A DNA stretch of 64,000 bases from a virus: positions 1-64,000 of the IMG/VR virus record IMGVR_UViG_3300032116_000031; one strand, written 5' to 3'. Below are positions 36,334 through 47,238 of this stretch, one piece after another. The number at the start of each line of letters is the position of its first letter. The stretch's first letter is position 1. Under the pieces are notes generated by a model. The model was given only the letters and a program-made list of their open reading frames with translations. It ran no database searches and was not told the origin of the DNA. A program made the position numbers and the translations under genes.

Positions 36334-38924
36334 TATGTTAAAATATTACTATAAGAATCAGGTACGTTCACTTGTGTGCAATTTACTCTTAAACTATAAT
36401 TATCAGTGTATTCACATCCGTTAGATAATGTAATCACTATATCAATATCTAAATCAATAAAGTTTAGTCTAGGTGTGAAATCCACGTAAACTGCTTTTAC
36501 TCCATTTTCATTATTGAATATTTCTGTTATCACATTTCCAATCAACACGCCTGTTCCACCTGATCCTTTAGTTATGGTCATAACAACTGTATCAACGGTC
36601 GCATCAAAAGGTACGTTATCTAACGAATATGTAACGTTAATTCTTGTATTCGATACATCTAAATTAGAAACACATTCACCCGTAGAGTCTAATTGTATGA
36701 AGTCACATTCAACAGGTGTTTCATTGCATTCTATTAAGCGCGTTATTATGCCGCTGGTACATCCAAGTGCATCTATAACTTCAACAGCAATAGTTTCACC
36801 ATTCGGTAATAAATCGCCGTTCTCATTACCATTAACAATATAAGGAGCCGTACCACCACTATAAGATAATAATACAGTTGCATCCCCAGTAAGATTGCCA
36901 TTTAGATCGTAGTTACAAACATAACTTAATGAAACAATGATAGGATTATTAACACATTCAGGTATATAACAATAAGTTGTTCCAGTTAAAGTTAATGATT
37001 CACAGCCTATACTGTCTTCAATGTAAACAGAATAAGGTTGATTTACTGGAAATATATCACCATCATTAGCACCATGGAATATATACGGAGGAATTCCACC
37101 ATACCCTTTAACATTAAGTTTTATTTCATCTGGACCTATACATTCTTGCCAAACATCAATTATAGGTCCTGTACATCCAGAATAAAGTATTTTGGGTTCT
37201 AAGTGTATTTGTAGGGCTTGATCGTTATTTTCTATTTCACAACCGCACTCATCAAACAATGTTTCTTTAAGAACATCATCTACAACACCGCTTTGGGAAA
37301 AGTAACAAGAATCTGGTGCCAAATAGTAATCAAATGTGGTGCCTGATCCTTCAAATCCGTATTCATATAATGATGTTTGAGTGATTTCTCTATTTGTTAT
37401 TGTTTTATATTTACCGTTCAAATTCTCGTCTAAGACATAGAATTGTGACCAATAATCAGAATCTTCAAATATGTAATTAGACCTGTATTTAGGATAGCCA
37501 TCTTCATCAACTGAAATATTCAATAGTTCATCGTTACCGTAAATAATATTAAGATACTGTTTGAGCAGCGTAACATCTATTGGACCGCTAATTTTCTTAA
37601 TATGTTCCTTAAAGTTAATTAACTCTTTTGGGATATTAAAGAAATCAAAAATAAACTCTACTGCTGCTCTTGTTCCTTTCGATTTAACTAACCAAGTGAG
37701 AACTAAACCTAATTCCTTCTTCTTTTCTAATGGTAGGGTTTGATTTATTTTTATACCATGGGATGAAATATAATAATCCAATAATTCTATTGGCATATTA
37801 TCTTCACCATCATAGGTTAATATATTAATATTTTTTAGGCTGTTAACAAACTTATATTGTTCATCGAATCCAAAAGCATAAACTGATAACAGTACTTCTA
37901 ATTTATCCCCTTGATTTTCTGTACTTTCAAAGTTTTCTAATATAGGTAGAAATAGGTTTGGTTCTACATATTTTCTAAGAACAAGGTTTGTTTCATATTC
38001 ATCTTGTTTTTTAGCGTAATTTATTAGAATTTCTTTGAATGTATCAAATTTAAAGGTGCTAAGGTCTACATTATATTTATCTGTTTTTGGGAATATAATT
38101 GTTAGGTTATATTCCAGTATATAATTTCTATCAGTTAATTTACTATCCTTAAAGTCTATATAGAAACCATCTTCTTTTTCATTTCTCATTAATATAGAAA
38201 CGAATAGAGGAGAATTATCTGTGTATTGGGTTTTTATGGTGGTGGACGGCGAAATGTAGGATATTTTACTATGGTTGCCTATCTCAAAGGGCTTACCTTC
38301 AACTTCAATAGACATGAAGCTGTTTTTAAATTTAGGAGCCCCTTGGAAATTGGTAATCCTATATTTTTCGCCGTCCACCTCAAACTCATAATCCCCAAAC
38401 CAATCTTTTAAATTCCTGTACTTAGAAAATTTCTCTCTATTGTTTAAATCAATATTAAGATAATTAATATCTAAGGGATTATATAAGAAATTAGTATTAA
38501 CTACAAAACTACTCCTATTTGTTATAGGATTGTAAGAAACATTCAATATGTTAAAACCGCTGGTACCATTAACATTATCCTCAATGATAATAGCAGCAGG
38601 GTAATTATAATAAATGTAATCTAAAGCTTGTAAGAAGTTTTTTTCAACTGAACTATATTTTATAAAGCTGGTTAAATCCTTTTTGTTGACTTGAAGGGTA
38701 ACATTCTTAAAAGCTTCATTAGTAGTGGATGGAAGTACAGCTACATTCTGAACATCGGCTAACGTATAACTTATAACGTTTTGAAATACATTATAAGAAT
38801 TCGTAATCTTAGTAGAATTCAAATTAGACGTAACACTGAAATCGCCCGCTTGTACCAGATAAGTTATAAAGGGCGTTGCAGTGTTTGTTTTGTGTTCATT
38901 GTAGGGAATATAGATATACTTCAT
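36333..38924 (-). CDS. Tail/baseplate protein with SprB-like repeats
   Basis: This 863-residue protein has a middle segment (LVLTWLVKSKGTRAAVEFIF) recalling the tail-protein I/baseplate-wedge family. Two to three C-terminal modules with GGIPPYIFHGAN...IEDSIGCES and GGTAPYIVNGNE...IDALGCTSG follow. These match the SprB-type repeat of Bacteroidetes gliding adhesins. Two copies of the dispersed word face each other 110 bases apart (38241 and 38366), encoding ISPST and VDGEK. A structural role is inferred from position and domain style. Confidence 0.7.
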   Translation of the reverse strand: MKYIYIPYNEHKTNTATPFITYLVQAGDFSVTSNLNSTKITNSYNVFQNVISYTLADVQNVAVLPSTTNEAFKNVTLQVNKKDLTSFIKYSSVEKNFLQALDYIYYNYPAAIIIEDNVNGTSGFNILNVSYNPITNRSSFVVNTNFLYNPLDINYLNIDLNNREKFSKYRNLKDWFGDYEFEVDGEKYRITNFQGAPKFKNSFMSIEVEGKPFEIGNHSKISYISPSTTIKTQYTDNSPLFVSILMRNEKEDGFYIDFKDSKLTDRNYILEYNLTIIFPKTDKYNVDLSTFKFDTFKEILINYAKKQDEYETNLVLRKYVEPNLFLPILENFESTENQGDKLEVLLSVYAFGFDEQYKFVNSLKNINILTYDGEDNMPIELLDYYISSHGIKINQTLPLEKKKELGLVLTWLVKSKGTRAAVEFIFDFFNIPKELINFKEHIKKISGPIDVTLLKQYLNIIYGNDELLNISVDEDGYPKYRSNYIFEDSDYWSQFYVLDENLNGKYKTITNREITQTSLYEYGFEGSGTTFDYYLAPDSCYFSQSGVVDDVLKETLFDECGCEIENNDQALQIHLEPKILYSGCTGPIIDVWQECIGPDEIKLNVKGYGGIPPYIFHGANDGDIFPVNQPYSVYIEDSIGCESLTLTGTTYCYIPECVNNPIIVSLSYVCNYDLNGNLTGDATVLLSYSGGTAPYIVNGNENGDLLPNGETIAVEVIDALGCTSGIITRLIECNETPVECDFIQLDSTGECVSNLDVSNTRINVTYSLDNVPFDATVDTVVMTITKGSGGTGVLIGNVITEIFNNENGVKAVYVDFTPRLNFIDLDIDIVITLSNGCEYTDNYSLRVNCTQVNVPDSYSNILT

Positions 38925-38930
38925 CTTATA

Positions 38931-39836
38931 TTACGGACCAGTTATTATATTAAATTCTTGTGTAAAGTCAATATCAGTTCTGTTTTCTTTGACTTCATAT
39001 AAATTCTCATTTGTGAAGTCATCTTTAATAACGTATTCATTGAATTGCTTGTAAATTTCGTTATCGTTATTGTAGTATGTTCTAGTACCATTTTGTATAT
39101 TCTTAGCTTGATTACCAAAAATACCTATTGCTAATGTATCTATATCGTGTTCTACCAATTCTAACTCTAATGCAACAGGGTCAAAATAAGTATTCGATAT
39201 TATAATTTCCTGATTTGGAACACCAATATAAGGGAACGCGCTAGGTTTTACGTTGAAAGCGGTGGACGGCGTAACAGTGCAAAATAACAACGTAGATGCG
39301 TCATTTAATCTATATTTAATAGATTTTTGAGTGGTTGTATTTAAGTTATCAGAAATTGGCTCAACCCTAAAACAAGAAGTTACAATCCTAAATAAATTTT
39401 GCACCTTTCTTTCTGTTACATTCAAAGCCGTATTGATATATTCAATACGGTGGCCAATTAATCCATTATTCTCGAACATAAATAAGTCCTCTGGTGGAAC
39501 AGTATTCAAATCAATTATAATACCTTTAATATCAGGCTTTGCAGCTAAAACACCACAATCTAAAATTCTTAACTTAACTTCTTTAGGTCTAATATAAACA
39601 GTGTATATACCCAACTGATTGAATACATTTGTAGGCAATCTTAAATTATATAATCCACCTAATATCCTGTTTGTTTGAGTCGGATGATCCAATTTAAACA
39701 ATATTTGACTTGGATTAAGAGGAGTTACTACTGTTGGTGCAACCGTCCGATCAGCTATGTAAGTGTAATAAGCTTCGACATCTGTTGCGATATTAATATC
39801 TGCTGGTCTTATATTTCCAAAAGTTCCTGTTGCCAT
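38931..39836 (-). CDS. Virion-block protein
   Basis: This 301-residue protein is predicted beta-rich with no signal or membrane segment (starts MATGTFGNIRPADINIATDV). It lies between tail proteins with minimal spacing, so it is probably a baseplate or tail component. The dispersed word near 39261 encodes TPST in a third flavour (GGCGTAAC rather than GGCGAAAT). No family was recognised. Confidence 0.6.
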   Translation of the reverse strand: MATGTFGNIRPADINIATDVEAYYTYIADRTVAPTVVTPLNPSQILFKLDHPTQTNRILGGLYNLRLPTNVFNQLGIYTVYIRPKEVKLRILDCGVLAAKPDIKGIIIDLNTVPPEDLFMFENNGLIGHRIEYINTALNVTERKVQNLFRIVTSCFRVEPISDNLNTTTQKSIKYRLNDASTLLFCTVTPSTAFNVKPSAFPYIGVPNQEIIISNTYFDPVALELELVEHDIDTLAIGIFGNQAKNIQNGTRTYYNNDNEIYKQFNEYVIKDDFTNENLYEVKENRTDIDFTQEFNIITGP

Positions 39837-40660
39837 TATAAATTTAATTTAAAATAATTGTTTCTGTATGTGGCTAAATCATCTAAGGTATTTACTTCAC
39901 CTAATATATAATGATTTTGAAACACATCATATCCTCCTCTATCTATATTTATACCATTTTCAATTTCAGCGATAGATGTTATGCCAATTAATTTATCATC
40001 TTTTACTAATTCTTCCAAAGAAGTATTATTTTCAGTCCATCCTTGCCCTTTTGCCTCGAAATCAACTCGATTTATAGGTATAAAAGAATCTGTTTTTTTA
40101 TCATATATTAACCTAGTTTCAACAAAAGACTCATGATATTTTACACCAGTACCTAAAACATATTGAGTTCCATCTGCTGCATTTATAACATAATTTATAA
40201 AAGAAGGTGTTTTTTGTAAAATTGCGCTATAACTATTTTCCTCTATGGAATAGTTAGTGTTTATTTGTGGTGCACCGTAATATTCTAATTCATCTAACCT
40301 AGAAGAAGTCTGACCTGTCAATATATAATTTCCAGTGGTCAAATAACTTTCCAAAGGGACACCGCTAATTCTAACTATCGGATCAGGGGTAGCAGTAGAC
40401 GTACTTGCAGATTGTATAAACTGATATTGGTCGTAGATACCTATATCTATATGAGTAGTAGTTAAAGGTATTGTGAAATATATGAAGTTAGTTTTAAATC
40501 TACCGTAATTAGGGTTCTCAACATATTTGGCATCAATATGTAAATCAGTTGCAGGTTTGCAATCTGTTTTATTTACTTTTAAATCCAAGGCATCATTTAT
40601 ATCACCACCGTTTCTATCTAAAAGTGATTCTAAGCTAACTTTCCTATGTAATAAGCGCAT
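39836..40660 (-). CDS. Virion-block protein
   Basis: This 274-residue protein has no recognised domain. It overlaps the previous gene by one base and the next by 17. It has a moderately acidic, beta-rich composition typical of the tail proteins around it. It is probably a baseplate component. Confidence 0.55.
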   Translation of the reverse strand: MRLLHRKVSLESLLDRNGGDINDALDLKVNKTDCKPATDLHIDAKYVENPNYGRFKTNFIYFTIPLTTTHIDIGIYDQYQFIQSASTSTATPDPIVRISGVPLESYLTTGNYILTGQTSSRLDELEYYGAPQINTNYSIEENSYSAILQKTPSFINYVINAADGTQYVLGTGVKYHESFVETRLIYDKKTDSFIPINRVDFEAKGQGWTENNTSLEELVKDDKLIGITSIAEIENGINIDRGGYDVFQNHYILGEVNTLDDLATYRNNYFKLNL

Positions 40661-41372
40661 ATAAATCTATTTTCAGGGTGTTTGCAATATATTGTAAGGT
40701 ATTACCATTCGTATCGAATACAAATTCCTTTCCTGTGAAATTAACTTTAACGTATTCATCTAAATTTGTAACAGTTGCATTTGTTAAATTTTTATATGGA
40801 TAGAATTTATAAGAAACGCCGTCCAACGCATTATTAAAATTAAAAGTAACATACAAAGAAAATGGAGAAATATATTCATTCTTAGGTAGATAAATATAAA
40901 AGCCTTCCGTTTCATTTATTGCAACAGTTGGATTTTTTATTTTAAAAACCATTGGAATATCGTTAGTTAAACTTGTCAAACCATAAATGTCTAATAAATT
41001 TGACCTCTGAACAAATATATCACTTTGAAACTGTAATGTTTGCTGTAATCTGTCAGGTGAATCGTAATAAAAGATATTTAAAAAAGAATATCTCAATCTG
41101 TTATAAAAATAAAACACATCTGACCCCGTAAAACCCATATCACCATAGGTCATAGGTACTCCTTCTTCTTTAAAAAGAGTAACTATAATTTCGTCTACCC
41201 CAGCAAACATGTATCTGGTTATTTCATAATCTTCTTGTTTAGGGATAGCTTTTAAGACCTGTTCTGTAACAAAAGACTCTGATATAGCCTCATCTTTATC
41301 TGCAACATCGAAAGACAAGTCTAACGGTATTATGAAATCAGTGTCTAATCTTTTTATTTTATATTTTAACAT
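40644..41372 (-). CDS. Virion-block protein
   Basis: This 242-residue, aromatic-rich protein (YFYNRLRYSFLNIFYYDS) lies in the tail block and overlaps both neighbours. The dispersed word near 40817 encodes LDGVS. No family was recognised; a tail or baseplate role is inferred from context. Confidence 0.55.
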   Translation of the reverse strand: MLKYKIKRLDTDFIIPLDLSFDVADKDEAISESFVTEQVLKAIPKQEDYEITRYMFAGVDEIIVTLFKEEGVPMTYGDMGFTGSDVFYFYNRLRYSFLNIFYYDSPDRLQQTLQFQSDIFVQRSNLLDIYGLTSLTNDIPMVFKIKNPTVAINETEGFYIYLPKNEYISPFSLYVTFNFNNALDGVSYKFYPYKNLTNATVTNLDEYVKVNFTGKEFVFDTNGNTLQYIANTLKIDLYALIT

Positions 41373-42883
41373 ATCTTTTCAACGTCTATTATTTTGCTAG
41401 GGGTTAAATCAATACAATTTCCAGCTATTAAAGCATTGCTTCCAATATCGTATCTATTACATGGATCCTGTCTTTTTATGAAGACATTGAAATTAGAATA
41501 AACGTAGTGATGCTTATTTAAAAATGGATACCCGTCAGTAATAGTTATATTTCTCCATTGCCTAATCCCATTAATATCTTCTGCGTAATCTGGTACTGTT
41601 ACTACTCCATCATCTTTAAATATTATATCTGATAGATCTCTTATTTGTTGTCTATAATGAGGTGTATAATAATAAGATTCGCATAATGTATTATCTAATC
41701 TGTTTTTTGTGTTGAAGATGTGGACGGCGAAATTTAACTCCGTTTCAAGCATAACCGACTTATTATATTCAACTATATTACCAAAAAAATACTCTTGGGT
41801 TGTAGTTAAAGTTTCAACAGGTAATAAAGTACCCCCTTGATAAACAGTATTGAAATCATAGTTGATATTAGAAATAGAAACATTAATTGCGCTTAAAGTT
41901 TCACCCCAAAAATCGCTATGTTTATTCTTGACTACCGTAACAAATAATTCAGTTAAAGGTCTATTCAAATTATCCACTAAACCTTCAATATTCACCCCTT
42001 CAGGATACACAAAAGAAACATTGGTGTCATTGTATATGTTTTTAGAGAAAGACGTTCTGAAGGCATCGTAGTCGCTAATTTCAGTTAATTTCTTATACCA
42101 TCTGGAATAATACTCCGATTCATAGTCCCCTATCACCTTTTTAAACCTGTATTTATCAGCTACTACATCTGTTATAAAATCTAATTTCTCATCAACAAAA
42201 AAAACATTCTTTTTATAACTGTTATCGTTGGTTCCAACTTGATAAACAGTGCATTTCTTTACAAAGCCATTCACATTGTAAATGTTGACGCTATCACCAG
42301 CAGCTAAATTGTGTGTCAGAGGGCAAGCAAAATAAGTTAACATTTTTCCATCGACCTCTGCATCAGCAGAACCCATTAAAGCAATCCCTTCTGAAATATC
42401 AATTCCATTAAATAGTAAAGGCTGCAAGTTTTTTTCAGCAGAATAGGTGACAAACAAACTCCATTCGTCTTTTTTTGTTAGATTAAATCTTTCTTTCTTT
42501 GGTTCTAATTCTGTTCTATTGCAAGGGGTTTCATTATCCTTATAATAAAACCAACCTTTGTCTTTAAACAATACTTGATCTAAAGTATATCTGTCTAAAC
42601 CTGTTTCAGGATCAAAATATTTAAAATCCTCCACTGATTCATAACCATTGACTCCATCGTAATTACATAAAATATTGGTGCCAACTAAAAATATATTTCC
42701 ATATATTCTGTAATCAAAAGATTTACTTCTTTCTTCTAAATAAACCTCATAATTAGATACCGTTTCCCTAATAACATCAATAGGCAATAAACTAGCATCC
42801 TGTTGTATATCTAAGTTTAGATGAGTATCTTCTTCAGAAGCTAAAAGAAATCTTTTTGAAGGTAATAAAAATTTATTTTCCAT
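41366..42883 (-). CDS. Virion-block protein
   Basis: This 505-residue protein is probably a structural tail component. A central stretch (LTHNLAAGDSVNIYNVNGFV) resembles beta-barrel tail or fibre connector domains. It overlaps the 811-residue gene by one base. The dispersed word at 41720 is read in a different frame here and encodes FAVH. No family was recognised. Confidence 0.55.
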   Translation of the reverse strand: MENKFLLPSKRFLLASEEDTHLNLDIQQDASLLPIDVIRETVSNYEVYLEERSKSFDYRIYGNIFLVGTNILCNYDGVNGYESVEDFKYFDPETGLDRYTLDQVLFKDKGWFYYKDNETPCNRTELEPKKERFNLTKKDEWSLFVTYSAEKNLQPLLFNGIDISEGIALMGSADAEVDGKMLTYFACPLTHNLAAGDSVNIYNVNGFVKKCTVYQVGTNDNSYKKNVFFVDEKLDFITDVVADKYRFKKVIGDYESEYYSRWYKKLTEISDYDAFRTSFSKNIYNDTNVSFVYPEGVNIEGLVDNLNRPLTELFVTVVKNKHSDFWGETLSAINVSISNINYDFNTVYQGGTLLPVETLTTTQEYFFGNIVEYNKSVMLETELNFAVHIFNTKNRLDNTLCESYYYTPHYRQQIRDLSDIIFKDDGVVTVPDYAEDINGIRQWRNITITDGYPFLNKHHYVYSNFNVFIKRQDPCNRYDIGSNALIAGNCIDLTPSKIIDVEKIC

Positions 42884-45318
42884 TAATCACAGTCATTAAA
42901 ATATTTTTTCAATAAGTTATCTAAGGCATTATTACCTCTAACCAAACCAAAGTAAAAGTAATAGGGATGAATTCTTTTGTGTTGTTCATTTTGAGTGCAT
43001 GGCAAACACTCATCATAATTAAATTCAGCTACATTTTCTAATGTACCAGTATCATCATCGAATTCCCTAAAATAAGCTAAATCAAAACCATTGTTTGTGT
43101 AATTGTTATAATCAAAAACGTTATTAAAATACCTCCAGTTTTCGCAGAGATAACGCCTTAATTCAATATTTAATCTATTGTAACCAACAGGCTCGGTTCT
43201 ACCATTAGTATTAGGATCGTATTCTGGGAAATTATCAAAGTTGCCTTGCAATTCATAATTATTAAATTCAGAATACTCTTCTGTTGATATTTGACTCTTT
43301 AATTGTAGTGCGTTACGATTTACCCTATTAAGAATTACGCCTTCAACATTATATAGTAAGTCACCACCTTCATTTTCTTGATAAGTAGTAGGAGGGAAAT
43401 CTTTAATGATATAAGGTATATTATCAATATCACAAGATGACATTGATCCTAATTCCATAATATTAGTAGCCAACAAAAGTTTGCTTTTTTCTGAAGGATG
43501 TAAATGAACCCAAGTATCTAAATTAGCTTTAACGTCGTGGCGTGCAGCATAATAAAAGAAATCATCGTATTTAAAAATTAAACCCAAATCAACATCTTCT
43601 AATTTACCTGAACTTTTAAATGCGATAGATTCTTTAATTGAAGTTTTTCTACAAGTGTTTCTATAGTTTAGTGGATTATCACTACTTAAACCATCACAAT
43701 CAAAATCACAATACTCTTCCCATTTTTTTGAACCGTTAGTTGTTTTTGATTTATATGCGAACGCTGGAGCATACAAGGATCCAGAAACCCAATCATTATA
43801 AAATGAAAAATTAACCAAGCCCAACGCTTTCGCTAAATTGTTTTTTTGGCAATCGGCCCATGCTTCGGGTTCTAATTCTTCACCGTTACATTCTAACGTA
43901 ATGTCATCAATTAAAAGAAGATTTATTCCTTTAACTATCGTAGAAAATAAACTAATAAAAGCGCTTAAAGTAGCATACAATGGAGATTGTCTAAATTCTA
44001 CTCTATTATATGGGAATGGATAATTAGAATCACATTGATCAATATCCTTTATTGAGATATTATTAAAATTACCTTTTGCGTAATTAGGGATATATTGTGA
44101 TACGGTGTATATTTTTTTCCAAGAAACCTCAAAAAAATCATCATCGTGTGTTTCAGTACCAAATTGAAAACGATTGTAAAGGTTAGGTATCAAAAAAGTA
44201 CCTGCTCTTGAAACACCTTTAAAGAATTTGTAATTAAAATTATCGCTACTAATCCTAAACCTAACTTTTGAAGTGGTAGGTAAACCTTTACTCGGATCTG
44301 AACTTAATACAATATTCCCTAATTCATCAGTTATTACCCTTGTCATATTCATAGGGATTAAAGTAGTAAAATTACCGCTTTCATCTATTTCACTATTAAT
44401 AGGAAAATATTCTACTCCATCAATGAAATCAGAAACTTTCCTAATCATTTCTATATTCCCTTTACTTGGTTTTAAGGAACAATTATTCCCAACCCTAGCA
44501 CTAGGTTTACATCTTCTATTGATTCTCTTACCCTCATCGTCTGTAAAAATAGCACCAAAGAATGTTGCATGAGGTGTTATATCAATAGGTAAGTTAAAAT
44601 TTAATTGTGTTATTCCAATTTCATTTATTGTCCTATCACCCCAAAAAGGTATAATATTAACGGATTGATTCAATGACTGAACTTGAGGTAAAGAATCCAA
44701 ATCTTTACCCTGTTTAAATTTATTAAATGAATTGAAATAGTTAGGAGAAACCCCTTGGGCAATTAAATCATAAGGTCTTAATGATACGAAACCAATGTCG
44801 CTTAAATCAACATCTAAATGAATGTTTTGAGAACCGATAGGTATTCCAACAATCATATAATCACCGCTGATATTCGTTACGGTGTTATATTTATAATATT
44901 TTTCATAAACCTCAATCCAAATCTCGTTATCTAATATCTCATTTTTTTCTGGGAAAGTTCCTATTGGAGTATGGCAACCAGCCTGTTTTTCTTTTGGTAA
45001 TAAATTATACCTAACACCGTCTGGTCCTTTATCATACGGTGTTTTAAAATCATAAAAAGATTTTAATAGAACGTTTGAATCATCTTCTTCGGTAATAGGT
45101 ATAAATACTGATATTTTTGCATTAGGAATCCCGAATCCTCCGTTAGTCGTGACCCTACCAACTAATACTCCATAGTTTGCATCGTGTAATCTATATACTT
45201 CATCAGAATTTAATTTTAAAGAAAGGACTTCTAAAAAATCAAATTTTTGAGATAGGTTTACAACTAAATTAGTGTTTTCTGCTTCGAGGTTCGCTCTTAT
45301 TCTAACGGATTTTTCCAT
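42883..45318 (-). CDS. Large virion protein with carboxypeptidase-regulatory-like Ig domain
   Basis: This 811-residue protein has an N-terminal region (GVLVGRVTTNGGFGIPNAKI...ISGDYMIVGIPIGSQNI) with the layout of a carboxypeptidase-regulatory or CNA-B-like beta-sandwich. Such domains are common in phage virion and Bacteroidetes surface proteins. Many cysteines in the C-terminal half (for example CDFDCDGLSSDN) are unusual for this genome. No copy of the dispersed word was found in this gene. It is probably a baseplate or whisker protein. Confidence 0.6.
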   Translation of the reverse strand: MEKSVRIRANLEAENTNLVVNLSQKFDFLEVLSLKLNSDEVYRLHDANYGVLVGRVTTNGGFGIPNAKISVFIPITEEDDSNVLLKSFYDFKTPYDKGPDGVRYNLLPKEKQAGCHTPIGTFPEKNEILDNEIWIEVYEKYYKYNTVTNISGDYMIVGIPIGSQNIHLDVDLSDIGFVSLRPYDLIAQGVSPNYFNSFNKFKQGKDLDSLPQVQSLNQSVNIIPFWGDRTINEIGITQLNFNLPIDITPHATFFGAIFTDDEGKRINRRCKPSARVGNNCSLKPSKGNIEMIRKVSDFIDGVEYFPINSEIDESGNFTTLIPMNMTRVITDELGNIVLSSDPSKGLPTTSKVRFRISSDNFNYKFFKGVSRAGTFLIPNLYNRFQFGTETHDDDFFEVSWKKIYTVSQYIPNYAKGNFNNISIKDIDQCDSNYPFPYNRVEFRQSPLYATLSAFISLFSTIVKGINLLLIDDITLECNGEELEPEAWADCQKNNLAKALGLVNFSFYNDWVSGSLYAPAFAYKSKTTNGSKKWEEYCDFDCDGLSSDNPLNYRNTCRKTSIKESIAFKSSGKLEDVDLGLIFKYDDFFYYAARHDVKANLDTWVHLHPSEKSKLLLATNIMELGSMSSCDIDNIPYIIKDFPPTTYQENEGGDLLYNVEGVILNRVNRNALQLKSQISTEEYSEFNNYELQGNFDNFPEYDPNTNGRTEPVGYNRLNIELRRYLCENWRYFNNVFDYNNYTNNGFDLAYFREFDDDTGTLENVAEFNYDECLPCTQNEQHKRIHPYYFYFGLVRGNNALDNLLKKYFNDCD

Positions 45319-45356
45319 ATATGTTAAATATATGAAAAAGTAAAACAGTTTTATCC

Positions 45357-47174
45357 TTAGAAGGCAAAATTAATCTTTATATCTGTTTCAGGGAATTTAA
45401 TTTCATATATTTCATCGTATTCCACGAACAAAGTTTGGTGAAGGCTTAAATCTATTTCCTTTGTAGTCGCATCCACGAAAGGCATTGAAGTTTGATTCAA
45501 TGAGTAATTACCGCCTACTTTATTAAAGATTCTTATAGATGTAACATTTAATACATTACCTATGTTATTTAGGGATTCTATTAAATCAGATAGGTATATG
45601 TTATTTCCAAAATAATTCTGTGTAGAGAAGTAGGATGTTATTTGTTGGACGGCGTTTCTTAAAATTTCTACTTTATCTGAAGTCTTAGTTACATATAAAG
45701 TTATATCAAATCCTATATTAATAATCTTTCCATCCCTAACTAAAATATAATCATTTATTGATCTATATTTTGACAAGTAACTAGCTATATTCTCTTTTAA
45801 GGTAGTTGTAGATTCATTCGTTAATTTTGAATTTTCATCTATACCGCAAATAACAACTTCAATTTTATTATCTAACTTCGCAACAGATGTACGGTATGGG
45901 GCACCGAAATTACCAGACATTAAATTTATTCTGTTATAATAATCTTCCAACGTGATACATCTATTTTGAGCTGAAAAATTAAACTTAATTAGATTTCTTA
46001 ATTCTTCAATGGTTAATTGATCCTTACCCCCAAGTGCAGGTAAAGGATTATTAACTTTAACAGATGCCTTAACCAAGGCGTTTTTAGTTTGATTTGTTCC
46101 ATTAACAATAATGTTAATGTTATTAACGGTATTTAAAACATTTGCACCGATATTCGTTCTAAGACCTCCACCTGTCCTATATTGTATGAATAAAGTGGTA
46201 TTTGTTCTGGGGATTGAACCTAAGCTATTATTATTAATTTCGCCGTCCAACTGCTTAAACAACAAATCATTATTAGCTACATAATCCGAAAAGAAAGAAG
46301 TATCTTGACTTCCATTTCCAAATCTAACAAAACAATACCCTTTATCAGTATATTCAGTCATATACTTATTATAAACAGTCTTCCATTCTCCCACCTTAAT
46401 AGCTGAATTATCAGAAAGAGCTTGTGGTTTCTCAATAAAAACTTGTTTTTCAGCTAAACTGTCTACTTGATACCATTTATTGCTTTCTGTTTCCCATTCA
46501 ACAAGCGTAGGCAATCTACTATAATCAGTGCCATCTAAACTTATTACCCTATCAATAGATATAACATCATTATCAGGTAAAGCTATTTCTAAGAAAGGAA
46601 CTGTATCGCTTGACGTTATTACCTTTTTATAAAATTTAGTAACACCATTAGATACTATCTCTCTTTTTGTGATAGTGTAAGAAACTATATTTCCTGTTGA
46701 ATCAATATTAGGTACAACAGTTCTATTTGGAACACCTGTCTGTGAGAAAGGAGAAGCAAAGTCAACATCATTCAATGTTTCAAAAATTAAGTTTGCTCCT
46801 GTTATTTGTGCGCCTCTTACAATAATAGGGCAATATTGTAAATCAAAACTATTACCGCTTACAGGTAAATCAACTGAAATATCACAAATGGTGATAGACG
46901 GTGACTTAGAAGTGATTTTTAAACCGAAGGTTCTGGCGATAGCATATAAAGAACGTCTTTCTTGAGCATAATCGATATTGTTTTCCTGATACGCTCTATC
47001 CGTATTAAAAGATAACATATCACCCACAGCCGCATTTAACTCTATTAGCATCATGCCTATGCTAGCATCATTAAAATCAACATAATAATCAGGGTAATTA
47101 TTTTTTACAAACGTAACTAACTCATTCCTGATTGAGCGAAAATCTCGGCTATAATAGTTTATCTTTTTTTCCAT
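45357..47174 (-). CDS. Baseplate wedge protein, T4 gp6/baseplate-J-like
   Basis: This 605-residue protein has the gp6-like N-terminus (DFRSIRNELVTFVKNNYPDY, DASIGMMLIELNAAVGDML, DRAYQENNIDYAQERRSLY) and a typical C-terminal half (TLEDYYNRINLMSGNFGAPYR shortened). In T4 this protein forms the inner baseplate ring and triggers sheath contraction. This is the best evidence that the phage has a contractile tail. Two dispersed-word copies lie here (LDGEI at 46237 and, in another frame, NAVQQ at 45646). Confidence 0.85.
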   Translation of the reverse strand: MEKKINYYSRDFRSIRNELVTFVKNNYPDYYVDFNDASIGMMLIELNAAVGDMLSFNTDRAYQENNIDYAQERRSLYAIARTFGLKITSKSPSITICDISVDLPVSGNSFDLQYCPIIVRGAQITGANLIFETLNDVDFASPFSQTGVPNRTVVPNIDSTGNIVSYTITKREIVSNGVTKFYKKVITSSDTVPFLEIALPDNDVISIDRVISLDGTDYSRLPTLVEWETESNKWYQVDSLAEKQVFIEKPQALSDNSAIKVGEWKTVYNKYMTEYTDKGYCFVRFGNGSQDTSFFSDYVANNDLLFKQLDGEINNNSLGSIPRTNTTLFIQYRTGGGLRTNIGANVLNTVNNINIIVNGTNQTKNALVKASVKVNNPLPALGGKDQLTIEELRNLIKFNFSAQNRCITLEDYYNRINLMSGNFGAPYRTSVAKLDNKIEVVICGIDENSKLTNESTTTLKENIASYLSKYRSINDYILVRDGKIINIGFDITLYVTKTSDKVEILRNAVQQITSYFSTQNYFGNNIYLSDLIESLNNIGNVLNVTSIRIFNKVGGNYSLNQTSMPFVDATTKEIDLSLHQTLFVEYDEIYEIKFPETDIKINFAF

Positions 47175-47238
47175 TTTTTATTAATATTCAAATAAATATT
47201 AAAAATAAGAATTTTTTCACCTTTTTAAATAATATCAC

